A stretch of DNA of 64,000 nt from Bacillus_BU sp051233475 (GTDB lineage Bacteria; Bacillota; Bacilli; Bacillales; Cytobacillaceae): assembly GCF_051233475.1 (NCBI RefSeq), contig NZ_JBKFGH010000006.1, forward strand, positions 1 through 64,000. The letters run 5' to 3'. Below, in pieces: positions 1 through 7,529 of this stretch (within the stretch, counting starts at the first letter, position 1; each line of letters begins with the position of its first letter). Made by a program: the position numbers and the translations under genes. The notes below the pieces were generated by a model. It saw only the letters and a program-made list of their open reading frames with translations, made no database searches and was not told the origin of the DNA.

Positions 1-46
1 CGTCTCCACGTATTTCTCTATGTTGTTCTTTAAATTATACAAAAAA

Positions 47-92
47 TACCCTATAGAAAGAGCACTTTTTTTAAGTGTCTATTCTATAGGGT
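47..92 (-). terminator. Hairpin terminator after plsC-like gene
   Basis: The arms TACCCTATAGAA and TTCTATAGGGTA enclose a second AGCACTT/AAGTG stem and an A/T-rich loop. On the minus strand it follows the acyltransferase gene directly. It could also serve a plus-strand gene left of the window. Confidence 0.7.
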
Positions 93-101
93 ACATTTTA
101 A

Positions 102-674
102 TTAAGAAAGTTCTTTTTTTGGATTCAGCTTTTTAATTTCTTCAGCAATTAGATTGGCGATTTCTTCATGCTCCAATCCATCTTCAAAGGTTATCGGCGC
201 TCCAAAAATAACACCAGCTGGTTTAAACCAACCACCCCGTGCACCATAGATATAAGTAGGTACAACAGGTGCTTTACTTTTGGCAACGATAAAGCCAATT
301 CCTTTTTTTGCTTCCTGCATTTCTCCTGTTTTTGAACGTGATCCCTCAATGAAAATCGAAAATAGATTTCCTTCTTTTAGGATTCTTAAAGTATTTTTTA
401 GAGATTTGATATCGGCTTGTCCTCTTTTGATCGGAAAACAACCTAATTCATGAATTAACCAACCAAAAAACTTGTTTCTAAAAAGTTCTTCTTTCCCCAT
501 GATGTACATTTTGCGTGGAGTATGAACACCTACCATCGGAGCATCGAAATTACTAGTATGGTTCATAGCAATTATAGCGGCACCCGTAGGGATGTTTTCT
601 AATCCTTCAATTTTTATTTTAAAGCGGATGTGCAATAAAAATCTAACAACAGTGATGGCAATTTTATGTATCAA
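102..674 (-). CDS. 1-acyl-sn-glycerol-3-phosphate acyltransferase (PlsC family)
   Basis: A PlsC-type acyltransferase, which transfers an acyl chain to lysophosphatidic acid at the inner membrane face to make phosphatidic acid. The 190-residue protein has the family HX4D motif (NHTSNFD, His39/Asp44) and the substrate-binding EGSRS motif at about 110-114, after a hydrophobic N-terminal segment. The start appears to be TTG, preceded by GGAAGGGA at a usable distance. Length is typical for short bacterial PlsC proteins. Which acyl acceptor it prefers cannot be told; a paralogue of the housekeeping enzyme is possible. It is transcribed leftwards into a strong hairpin. Confidence 0.88.
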   Translation of the reverse strand: MIHKIAITVVRFLLHIRFKIKIEGLENIPTGAAIIAMNHTSNFDAPMVGVHTPRKMYIMGKEELFRNKFFGWLIHELGCFPIKRGQADIKSLKNTLRILKEGNLFSIFIEGSRSKTGEMQEAKKGIGFIVAKSKAPVVPTYIYGARGGWFKPAGVIFGAPITFEDGLEHEEIANLIAEEIKKLNPKKELS

Positions 675-716
675 TTCAATCCAGTCCCTTCCAAATTAAT
701 ATACTAAACCCAAAGA

Positions 717-1148
717 TTATTTACGCTTACGAGGACAAAATATCATTTTATCCAGGATAGACGCGATGATAATTCCAACAGAATATCGAATTAGGTCAAT
801 CGTAAGAAATCCTTTACCGAGGATTAATGCACCGAGCAGTGTTCCACGAATTTGATTGATCCAGTCTCCCTGATACAACTGACTGAACTCAATGCCAAAG
901 CTAAACGATAAGCTAAGCAAAATGGAGGTGAGTACGCTTTTATGTACAAATAGGAAGCGGAAGCCAAAATAGACCATCATAGCCCACAGCATATCGCCGG
1001 CATTCTGAGCTACAAATATGAAAAGAAGATGGCTGTATTTTCTGGAGGCTAGGCCTAATAAAATGGTAATAACGATGGCTATTAAATAAGCTATCCTCAA
1101 ATTACGAAGTTTGATGGATTCATTTTTAGATGTTGCCGGAGAAATCAT
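717..1148 (-). CDS. DUF2809 family membrane protein
   Basis: A small integral membrane protein of about 143 residues with four or five hydrophobic segments. It shows the DUF2809 pattern: a Gly-Asp-x-Leu-Trp-Ala-x-x-x-Tyr stretch near residue 54, then SFGIEFSQLYQ and a following IRGTLLGALILG segment. No biochemical function is known for the family. ATG at 1148 is chosen over GTG at 1157 because AAGAGTG lies six bases upstream of it. It lies 42 bases upstream of the acyltransferase on the same strand, so the two may be cotranscribed. Confidence 0.8.
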   Translation of the reverse strand: MISPATSKNESIKLRNLRIAYLIAIVITILLGLASRKYSHLLFIFVAQNAGDMLWAMMVYFGFRFLFVHKSVLTSILLSLSFSFGIEFSQLYQGDWINQIRGTLLGALILGKGFLTIDLIRYSVGIIIASILDKMIFCPRKRK

Positions 1149-1435
1149 TACAATCACTCTTATAACCAGTATGGGTCTTCAATAAAATTTGTGATATTCC
1201 AAATTTGAATATACAAGGATTAAACGTCAGAAGCAAGAGTTGATTCTTTTTAATAGATAATTATTTTTTATATGAACGAAATTGAAAGGGTCTTGACTGA
1301 ACGAAAAGTTACTGATAAAATTTAAAATTATCGCAAAATAATATAAAAGGATGGAGAGGTATTTCTTTTCCATCTACCAAACAATTAAATATTAGCAAGC
1401 TATGATTGCTATGGATCAAACTATAGCAGGAGCAG

Positions 1436-1501
1436 CTTCTGGAGAGACCGCAATGATTTGCGGCGCCGAAGGGTTCATTATCTCAGGCAAAAGGACAGAA
1501 G
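1436..1501 (+). ncRNA. Glycine riboswitch aptamer
   Basis: The segment carries glycine-riboswitch core signatures: GGAGAGACC, then GGCGCCGAAGG, then TCTCAGGCAAAAGGACAG, in the right order and spacing. P1 is closed by CTTCTG (1436-1441) and CAGAAG (1496-1501). It appears to be a single aptamer; the structured bases at 1350-1430 may be a ghost aptamer. It lies upstream of an amino acid permease gene, matching the known association of singleton glycine aptamers with transporters. GACAGAA at 1494-1500, which includes the P1 3' strand, can instead pair with TTCTGTC at 1560-1566, giving two exclusive folds. Whether glycine turns the gene on or off cannot be read directly. Confidence 0.85.
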
Positions 1502-1571
1502 AGTATCGAATACTATTTGTTATTTTTTTTCGTGGAAAAATAGCAAATACTATTTTTTATTCTGTCGTTTT

Positions 1572-1601
1572 AAGAGATTGGAGCTTTCCAGTCTCTTTTT
1601 T
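1572..1601 (+). terminator. Leader terminator of the glycine riboswitch
   Basis: The arms AAGAGATTGGA and TCCAGTCTCTT enclose a GCTT loop and run into a T tract. It lies between the aptamer and the permease start, so it is the likely expression platform. The 3' arm GTCTCT can also pair with AGAGAC inside the aptamer core (1443-1448), a possible antiterminator fold. Confidence 0.7.
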
Positions 1602-1656
1602 ATTTGCGTTTTAATCGTTACGAAGGAAAAAACAAAAAAATTATGGGGGAATTAAG

Positions 1657-3021
1657 TTGGCACAGCATGAATTAAAACGGGACTTGCAAAATCGGCACGT
1701 CCAGCTCATCGCAATTGGTGGTACGATCGGTACAGGGTTATTTTTAGGCTCAGGAAAAGCAATTCAATTAGCAGGTCCTTCAATTATCTTCTCTTATTTA
1801 ATTGTTGGGATTGCAGTGTTTTTTGTGATGAGGGCATTAGGGGAACTCCTTTTATCTAATGCAGGCTATCAATCCTTTACGGACTTTGCAACAGATTATA
1901 TTGGTCCGTGGGCAGGGTATGTAACTGGTTGGACCTATTGGTTTTGTTGGATCATGACAGCGATGGCGGATATTATTGCAGTTGGCGTATATGTACAATA
2001 TTGGTTCGATATCCCGCAGTGGGTTCCTGCAATTGCTTGTTTAGTCATATTATTAGGGCTCAATTTATTGACTGTTAAGCTTTTTGGAGAGTTAGAGTTT
2101 TGGTTTGCCATTATTAAGGTTATTACCATTCTTGCATTAATCGGAATTGGTATTGTTTTATTGGTCATTGGATTCAAAACGGATGCCGGTACCGTTTCAG
2201 TAAGTAACATTTGGGAATTTGGAGGTTTATTCCCTAACGGAATAACTGGATTCTTATTATCGTTTCAAATGGTTCTCTTTGCCTTTGTTGGCGTAGAATT
2301 AGTAGGGGTTTCTGCAGCAGAAACATCTAATCCGCAAAAGAACATTCCATCCGCGATCAACAAAATTCCTTTACGAATTCTGTTTTTCTATATGGGAGCG
2401 ATTATTGTACTATTAATGATTAATCCATGGGAACAGTTGAATGCAGCTACCAGTCCTTTTGTTAAAACATTTAGTTTAGTAGGAATTCCTTTAGCTGCAG
2501 GTATCATTAACTTTGTTGTGTTAACTTCAGCTGCTTCCGCTTGTAATAGTGGAATGTTCTCAACGAGTAGAATTTTATATAACTTAAGCAAAAATGACCA
2601 AGGCCCAAATTCATATGCTAAATTAAATAAAAATGCTGTACCTAGCAATGCTTTGTTTACATCAACAGTCGTTATCTCGGCTGGAGCTCTATTAAGTGGG
2701 CTTATCCCGGGACAAGCTTTTGGAATAGTGACGACCATTAGTGCGATTTGTTTTATTTGGGTTTGGAGTATTATCTTAATCTCTCATATTCGCTATTCAA
2801 AAACACGACCAGATTTACATGAAAAATCAATATTTAAAGCACCATTCACACCATTTATTAATTATGCCGTGCTAGCGTTTTTTGGTTTTCTTCTTATTGT
2901 TATGTTAATTGCTGAAGCAACACGCACAGCTTTATTAATGACACCTTTATGGTTTGTTTTATTATTTACACTGTATTATTTTAGACAGAAAAAGGAAAAA
3001 GCTCAAAAAATGGCTGCTTAA
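1657..3021 (+). CDS. APC-family amino acid permease (CycA/AapA-like)
   Basis: A 454-residue, 12-segment amino acid:proton symporter of the APC superfamily. The N terminus has the family signature around RDLQNRHVQLIAIGGTIGTG, followed by LFLGSGKAI; further conserved parts are AAETSNPQKNIPSAI near residue 220 and SACNSGMFSTSR near 290. It most resembles the D-serine/D-alanine/glycine transporters (CycA, B. subtilis AapA). The upstream glycine riboswitch supports glycine, or a glycine-like amino acid, as substrate. TTG at 1657 is the start, with GGGGGA at 1645-1650. Exact specificity is inferred from context. Confidence 0.88.
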   Translation: MAQHELKRDLQNRHVQLIAIGGTIGTGLFLGSGKAIQLAGPSIIFSYLIVGIAVFFVMRALGELLLSNAGYQSFTDFATDYIGPWAGYVTGWTYWFCWIMTAMADIIAVGVYVQYWFDIPQWVPAIACLVILLGLNLLTVKLFGELEFWFAIIKVITILALIGIGIVLLVIGFKTDAGTVSVSNIWEFGGLFPNGITGFLLSFQMVLFAFVGVELVGVSAAETSNPQKNIPSAINKIPLRILFFYMGAIIVLLMINPWEQLNAATSPFVKTFSLVGIPLAAGIINFVVLTSAASACNSGMFSTSRILYNLSKNDQGPNSYAKLNKNAVPSNALFTSTVVISAGALLSGLIPGQAFGIVTTISAICFIWVWSIILISHIRYSKTRPDLHEKSIFKAPFTPFINYAVLAFFGFLLIVMLIAEATRTALLMTPLWFVLLFTLYYFRQKKEKAQKMAA

Positions 3022-3046
3022 AGAATACAGTCGATTCATCATATTG

Positions 3047-3085
3047 AACCGCACAGTGATTATTTGTCACTTGTGCGGTTTTTTT
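3047..3085 (+). terminator. Terminator of the permease gene
   Basis: AACCGCAC...GTGA pairs with TCAC...GTGCGGTT and is followed by seven T residues. Confidence 0.85.
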
Positions 3086-3090
3086 GTTTT

Positions 3091-3278
3091 TGGCTGTGTT
3101 AAATTTGGCTGTTGATTTCCGCTCCAGGTGCTCGCTTTCCGCGGGGGAGTCCTGGAGCCTCCTCGGCGCCATAGCGCCTGTGGGGGCTCCCGAGACACCT
3201 TCTCCCGCAGGAGTCTCGCACCTTCCGCTCCAATCAACAGAGTGCTCAAAATCAACATTCGTCTCTAACACAGCCCTT
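3091..3278. repeat. GC-rich dispersed palindromic element, copy A
   Basis: The element is bounded by inverted termini GGCTGTGTTA (3092) and TAACACAGCC (to about 3277), with an inner pair GTTGATTTCCGCTCC / GGAGCGGAAGG. Its core (CTCCTGCGGGAGAAGG, GAGGAGGCTC, CCCGCGGAAAG on the minus strand) recurs at 58098-58262 and more divergently at 48511-48630. GC content is far above that of its surroundings. Short ORFs inside are artefacts of the repeat. Such repeats are common between genes in Bacillus-like genomes; mobility and function are unknown. Confidence 0.85.
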
Positions 3279-3337
3279 TTTTAAAAGCAAGGCAGAACAA
3301 GTCTCGTAAAAAAAATATATTTAATCGAATATCACTG

Positions 3338-3366
3338 TTGACTATTCAAAGTTGTGGAGGTACACT
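3338..3366 (+). promoter_or_regulatory. SigA-type promoter of the transketolase operon
   Basis: TTGACT (3338-3343) and TACACT (3361-3366) are separated by 17 bases. The operator at 3375-3396 starts nine bases after the -10 box, the same geometry as at 7097-7155. Confidence 0.7.
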
Positions 3367-3374
3367 AAAAACAC

Positions 3375-3396
3375 AAGGTACCTTAGTAGACAAGTA
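3375..3396 (+). promoter_or_regulatory. Putative GntR operator, copy 1
   Basis: A 22-bp sequence opening with the palindrome AAGGTACCTT and continuing AGTAGACAAGTA is repeated exactly at 7134-7155. It covers the expected transcription start, a position suited to repression. The FadR-type GntR gene between the two copies (6238-6948) is the obvious candidate ligand-responsive repressor. Confidence 0.75.
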
Positions 3397-3457
3397 TACA
3401 ACATGACAAACACCCGGTTTTTAAAACAGCAAGTCATAATTTAACGAGGTGACTGAG

Positions 3458-4291
3458 ATGAAAGATATTAGTATTGAAGAATTAAAGCAAAAAGCGATTG
3501 AGTTAAGACAAGCAGCATTAACAATGATTTACGAAGCACAATCAGGGCATCCGGGAGGTTCCTTATCTGCAGCAGATATCATTGCAGCCCTATACTTTCG
3601 GGAAATGAATATTGATCCCAATAACCCAAAATGGGAAGACCGTGATCGCTTTGTTTTATCAAAAGGACATGTTTGCCCGATCCAATATTCAGCATTAGCA
3701 CTATTGGGATTTGTGCCGTACGAAACCATTCATACTTTAAGACAATACGGATCACCTTTTCAAGGTCACCCTGATATGAAAAAGTGTCCTGGTATAGATA
3801 TTTCGACTGGTTCTTTAGGGCAGGGCCTTTCATGTGCAGTTGGAATGGCACTTGGTGGCAAGCGGGATTTAAAGGATTACAGAGTGTTCGCTATGTTAGG
3901 CGATGGAGAGTGCCAAGAAGGACAAATTTGGGAAGCAGCGCAAAGTGCTGTTAAGTACCGTTTAGATAATTTAGTAGTATTTGTTGATGATAATGGTTTG
4001 CAAATTGACGGGACAACAGAAGAAGTAATGCCAAACCTGGATTTAGAAGTGAAATTTGCTGCCTTTGGTTTTGAAACGAAACGAATCGATGGCCACTCAA
4101 TGGAAGAGATTGTTGAAACCCTCGACGCTATTAGAGCTGCAAAAAACGGAAAGCCGAAGTGCATTGTGTTCAACAGTGTTAAAGGGAAAGGCGTATCGTT
4201 CATGGAAAACGTGGGTAGTTGGCATGGTGTCGCTCCAAATAAAGATGAATATGAACTTGCAATGGCAGAAGTAGCAGGAGGTTTAAGATAA
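3458..4291 (+). CDS. Transketolase, N-terminal (ThDP-binding) subunit
   Basis: The first half of a split transketolase, about 277 residues. It shows the N-terminal features: SGHPGGSLSAADI near residue 28, a GHVCPIQYSALAL stretch near 70, and the thiamine diphosphate/metal motif starting GDGECQEGQIWEAA with a later VDDNGLQ near 150-180. ATG at 3458 is chosen over GTG at 3449 because GAGGTG is well placed for it. The stop overlaps the start of the C-terminal half by one base, implying coupled translation and a heteromeric enzyme. Two-subunit transketolases often act in dedicated catabolic routes rather than the pentose phosphate pathway; the substrate here is unknown. Confidence 0.9.
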   Translation: MKDISIEELKQKAIELRQAALTMIYEAQSGHPGGSLSAADIIAALYFREMNIDPNNPKWEDRDRFVLSKGHVCPIQYSALALLGFVPYETIHTLRQYGSPFQGHPDMKKCPGIDISTGSLGQGLSCAVGMALGGKRDLKDYRVFAMLGDGECQEGQIWEAAQSAVKYRLDNLVVFVDDNGLQIDGTTEEVMPNLDLEVKFAAFGFETKRIDGHSMEEIVETLDAIRAAKNGKPKCIVFNSVKGKGVSFMENVGSWHGVAPNKDEYELAMAEVAGGLR

Positions 4292-5238
4292 TGAGTATCT
4301 TAGAAAAAGATATCCTAACGAAAAAAGCCACAAGAGAAGCTTTTGGGGATGAGATTGTCCGATTAGGGAAAAAGAACAAGAATATATATGTAGTCGATAT
4401 TGATATCGGTAAGTCATGTAAGACTACTGAATTCGCGAAGCAACTGCCAAATCAACATGTTAACGTTGGGATTGCCGAGCAAAATGGTGCAGGAGTTGCT
4501 GCAGGGCTTGCGACAACAGGCAAAATTCCTTTTGTAAGCACTTACGCAGTATTTGGTTCGTTAAGAATGGCGGAGCAAATTAGACAAGAAATTTGTTATC
4601 CGAACTTGAATGTTAAAATTGCTTGTTCTCATGGTGGCCTTACCCCAGCAAATGATGGAGCAAGTCATCAAAGTATTGAGGATATGGGAGTATTAAGAAC
4701 GATTCCAAACATGACTGTCGTGATGGGTGCAGACTATTATTCTACTAAAAAATTAGTAGAACAAGCTGCAGAAATTCATGGTCCAGTATACCTTCGTTTT
4801 ACAAGAGATGCTGTTCCAATCATCTATGATGAGAAGGAAGAATTTACGATTGGAAAAGCAAAGCAGGTAAAGGATGGAGAAGACCTGGCAATCATTGCAA
4901 ATGGTGATACGGTATATCTTGCATTAGAAGCTGTAAAAGCTTTAGAAAAAGAAGGAATCTCTGTCAAGCTATTAGACATGCATACGATTAAACCACTTGA
5001 CCGTGAAGCAGTCGTTGACTGTCTCAAGGTTGGCAAGATCATTACAGTAGAAGATCATAATATTTTAAATGGTCTTGGAAGTGCAGTATGTGAAGTCGTT
5101 GCTGAAGAAGGAAAGGGTATCGTTAGAAGAATTGGGGTCCAGGATAAGTTCGGACAATCTGCACCATATGAAAAACTATTAGAACTAAATGGAATTACGA
5201 TTGAAAATATAGTAAAAACTGCGAAAGAAATTCTTTAG
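4291..5238 (+). CDS. Transketolase, C-terminal (pyrimidine-binding) subunit
   Basis: The 315-residue partner of the preceding gene. The Pyr-domain motif VNVGIAEQNGAGVAAG near residue 60-75 carries the conserved Glu that activates thiamine diphosphate, and a transketolase C-terminal domain follows from about residue 185. AGGAGG lies just upstream of the ATG. With the N-terminal subunit it should transfer a two-carbon ketol unit between a ketose and an aldose (or phosphate). Known dedicated examples of split enzymes act on apulose 4-phosphate or sulfofructose; nothing here decides between these or another substrate. Confidence 0.9.
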   Translation: MSILEKDILTKKATREAFGDEIVRLGKKNKNIYVVDIDIGKSCKTTEFAKQLPNQHVNVGIAEQNGAGVAAGLATTGKIPFVSTYAVFGSLRMAEQIRQEICYPNLNVKIACSHGGLTPANDGASHQSIEDMGVLRTIPNMTVVMGADYYSTKKLVEQAAEIHGPVYLRFTRDAVPIIYDEKEEFTIGKAKQVKDGEDLAIIANGDTVYLALEAVKALEKEGISVKLLDMHTIKPLDREAVVDCLKVGKIITVEDHNILNGLGSAVCEVVAEEGKGIVRRIGVQDKFGQSAPYEKLLELNGITIENIVKTAKEIL

Positions 5239-5279
5239 TATTCATTCCAAGAAACTTTTTAAAATAGGAGAGATCGAGA

Positions 5280-6038
5280 ATGTTTGAATTAAAAGATAGA
5301 GTAGCCATTGTTACGGGAAGTGGTTCGAAAAAAGGAATCGGGCGAACAATTGCTTTAACACTTGCAAAGCAAGGAGCAGCTGTTGTAATTGCCGATATAA
5401 ATTTTGAAGGTGTTCAAGAAACAGTAAATGCGATTACCGAGGCGGGTGGCAAGGCTTTAGGGGTAGAATTAAACGTTACTAGCAAAGAATCTTGTGACGC
5501 AATGGTAGAAAAAACGCTTAAAACGTTTGGAAGAATTGATATCCTCGTTAATAATGCCGGAATTTCACAAAAAGTGACCGTACAAGATATGACACTTGAG
5601 GACATTACACGGGTATTTAATGTGAATATGTTTGGGCTGTTCTTATGTACTCAAGCAGTCTTAGAAACGATGAAAAAACAAAAGTTTGGAAGAATTATCA
5701 GTCTTTCCTCTGTATCAGCAAAACGAGGTGGGGGAGTATTTGGAGGTCCGCACTATTCTGCTTCAAAAGCAGCTGTATTAGGATTCTCTAAAAACTTAGC
5801 ACGTGAAGTGGCACTGGACGGAATTACAGTAAACTGTGTAGCTCCAGGTCTTGTTAATACTGAGATTTGGAAGTCCCTACCTGAAGAAGATGCTAAAGCT
5901 GTTATTGCAGGAATCCCAATGGGAAGACCTGGAGAAACAAGCGAAATCGCAGCTACAATTGCCTTTTTAGCTTCAGAAGAAGCTTCTTATATTACTGGTG
6001 AAGAAATAGACATTAACGGTGGTTCCCACATGGATTAG
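5280..6038 (+). CDS. SDR-family NAD(P)-dependent oxidoreductase
   Basis: A classical short-chain dehydrogenase of 252 residues. The cofactor loop reads TGSGSKKGIGR near residue 12, a slightly longer version of TGxxxGIG; NNAGIS is near 87; the catalytic Ser lies in SLSSVSAK and the Tyr/Lys pair in HYSASKAA near 157-161. It lies 41 bases after the transketolase pair and ends at a hairpin, so it forms a three-gene operon with it. It probably oxidises a polyol or sugar, or reduces a keto-sugar, to feed the transketolase step. FabG-like labels from automated pipelines would be misleading. Confidence 0.88.
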   Translation: MFELKDRVAIVTGSGSKKGIGRTIALTLAKQGAAVVIADINFEGVQETVNAITEAGGKALGVELNVTSKESCDAMVEKTLKTFGRIDILVNNAGISQKVTVQDMTLEDITRVFNVNMFGLFLCTQAVLETMKKQKFGRIISLSSVSAKRGGGVFGGPHYSASKAAVLGFSKNLAREVALDGITVNCVAPGLVNTEIWKSLPEEDAKAVIAGIPMGRPGETSEIAATIAFLASEEASYITGEEIDINGGSHMD

Positions 6039-6053
6039 GAAATACATACAATA

Positions 6054-6085
6054 ACAGGCATCCACACTGGTATGCCTGTTTGTAT
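6054..6085 (+). terminator. Hairpin after the transketolase operon
   Basis: AACAGGCAT and ATGCCTGTT form the stem; the following tract (TTGTATTTT) is interrupted, so termination may be partial. Confidence 0.6.
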
Positions 6086-6170
6086 TTTAAGGGAGAAAAT
6101 TTGCGGTTTATAAACCAGTTTGTCTTAATCTTAAGTGGGCCTAATGCAGTTTTCTTAATGAATAAGTGTG

Positions 6171-6199
6171 TTGCCCGTAAAAAAGGAAAAGTATATAAT
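6171..6199 (+). promoter_or_regulatory. Promoter of the gntR gene
   Basis: TTGCCC (6171-6176) and a perfect TATAAT (6194-6199) are separated by 17 bases. Transcription would start near 6206, leaving almost no leader before ATG 6214, which argues for the downstream GTG start. Confidence 0.65.
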
Positions 6200-6237
6200 C
6201 TAACTATAAAAAAATGATTCAAAATATATGGAGAGAA

Positions 6238-6948
6238 GTGGTTATTATTAGTTTTAATCCAGTATCCAGCAAAAAATTATATATTCAAATTTATAATCAA
6301 ATTCTTTCTGAAATCCAGTCGGGTTCCTTAAAAATAGGCGATAAACTTCCTGCTGAAAGAGAGCTCTGCGAGCAATTTGGAGTAAGTCGTGCACCTGTTA
6401 GACAAGCCCTCAGTGCTTTGGAATTGAATGGCCTTATTTATTCTCGTCAAGGTGAAGGGGTTTATGTTAAGAACAATCAAATTGCTCCTGAAAACCCTCA
6501 ATCAACTATCTTGCATGAATCAGTATCCCCTGAAGATATCGTTGAAGCAAGAATGAGTATCGAGCCGCTAATATGTAAATTTGCTGCATTAAGAGCAACG
6601 GATGAAGATATAGAGAACCTGCGTTCAACCATCAATAAGATGGAGGAAGAAACGAAGGCTGGTTATTATGTACCCGAAACAGATGAAGCATTACATAACG
6701 GGATCGCTAAGGCGTCTCATAATGATTTATTTATAAGTATCATGGCTGCTATTAGTACAGCGATGAAACAACAGGAAATGTGGAAATTTTTACGTGATCG
6801 AACTGTAACTCGCCCAGATTATCGAGACCGTAATTTTGCTGAGCACCAAATGCTTATTAAAGCAATAGAGGATCGTGATGATAAGGAAGCAGAAAGAATC
6901 ATGACTTTTCATATGCAAAACTTATATGATCGCTATTGGAAAGATTAG
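6238..6948 (+). CDS. GntR-family regulator, FadR subfamily (FCD domain)
   Basis: A transcription regulator of about 236 residues. The N-terminal winged helix is clear (GDKLPAERELCEQFGVSRAPVRQALSAL in pieces, then GLIYSRQGEGVYV). The C-terminal all-helical FCD domain has the Glu-Ala-Arg (VEARMSIEP) and His residues (LHNGIAKASHN, FAEHQ, FHMQN) that usually bind a metal and an organic acid or sugar acid. GTG 6238 has GGAGAG at 6230; ATG 6214 has no ribosome site. Lying between the transketolase operon and the MFS/PFK genes, it is the likely repressor acting at the two identical 22-bp operators. Confidence 0.88.
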   Translation: MVIISFNPVSSKKLYIQIYNQILSEIQSGSLKIGDKLPAERELCEQFGVSRAPVRQALSALELNGLIYSRQGEGVYVKNNQIAPENPQSTILHESVSPEDIVEARMSIEPLICKFAALRATDEDIENLRSTINKMEEETKAGYYVPETDEALHNGIAKASHNDLFISIMAAISTAMKQQEMWKFLRDRTVTRPDYRDRNFAEHQMLIKAIEDRDDKEAERIMTFHMQNLYDRYWKD

Positions 6949-7029
6949 AGCACTTAGAAGTTGCATTTAAACCTAGAACAAAACATATCGATGATGTTCC
7001 CCTGTAAGATAAAAGGGGAATTCAAAAAG

Positions 7030-7072
7030 CCTAAGACAAAGGGGTAACTCTCCTTGGTCTTAGGTTTTTTTT
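7030..7072 (+). terminator. Terminator of gntR
   Basis: CCTAAGACAAAGG pairs with CCTTGGTCTTAGG and runs into eight T residues. Confidence 0.9.
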
Positions 7073-7096
7073 ATTCAAAGAAGTTTCATTATCTTA

Positions 7097-7125
7097 TTGA
7101 CAATCAATAGTTACGAAAGTATATT
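7097..7125 (+). promoter_or_regulatory. SigA-type promoter of the MFS/PFK locus
   Basis: A consensus TTGACA (7097-7102) and TATATT (7120-7125) are spaced by 17 bases, with operator copy 2 starting nine bases after the -10 box. The transcript would have a leader of almost 400 bases before the MFS start. Confidence 0.75.
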
Positions 7126-7133
7126 AAATATAT

Positions 7134-7155
7134 AAGGTACCTTAGTAGACAAGTA
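7134..7155 (+). promoter_or_regulatory. Putative GntR operator, copy 2
   Basis: Identical over 22 bp to 3375-3396 and in the same position relative to its promoter. An ACTTGTCT half-site-like string recurs near 7480. Confidence 0.75.
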
Positions 7156-7429
7156 GTCAAGAATACAATTATCGAGAAAGATAATATGTATACGCTGTGA
7201 AAAAATCGGAAAGGGGTCAAAAGGTAATTTTTTTGATTAGAATTAAGAACATGTAAGAAAAGTAGTGAAGGTATCATTAATATTTTATTTTAGTAGTGTT
7301 TATTTTTTGATAATATAGTCAAGTTTTTTTAACATCATTTTAATGTTAGGAACAATCGTTTATTATTGTAGTAAAGCATTTAGTTGGGGTGATGTTTTTT
7401 TGCTCCAATATCCAAGAATTACGTACATT

Positions 7430-7443
7430 TGTAAGCGTTTAAA
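7430..7443 (+). promoter_or_regulatory. Possible CcpA cre site
   Basis: TGTAAGCGTTTAAA matches the cre consensus TGWAANCGNTNWCA at 13 of 14 positions. It lies in the long leader of the MFS gene, where CcpA could act as a roadblock, consistent with a carbon-source locus. The rest of the 6949-7529 gap shows only AT-rich sequence. Confidence 0.5.
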
Positions 7444-7529
7444 ATTTAGTGGTCGAACAAAATAAAGCTATTAATAAACTTGTCTGTGACTAAAAACTAG
7501 TAGGTATGAAACCATAAGGAGGAATTATT

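Noticed and set aside
1402..1655. Two short ORFs before the permease gene
   Set aside because: They lie within the glycine riboswitch and its terminator.
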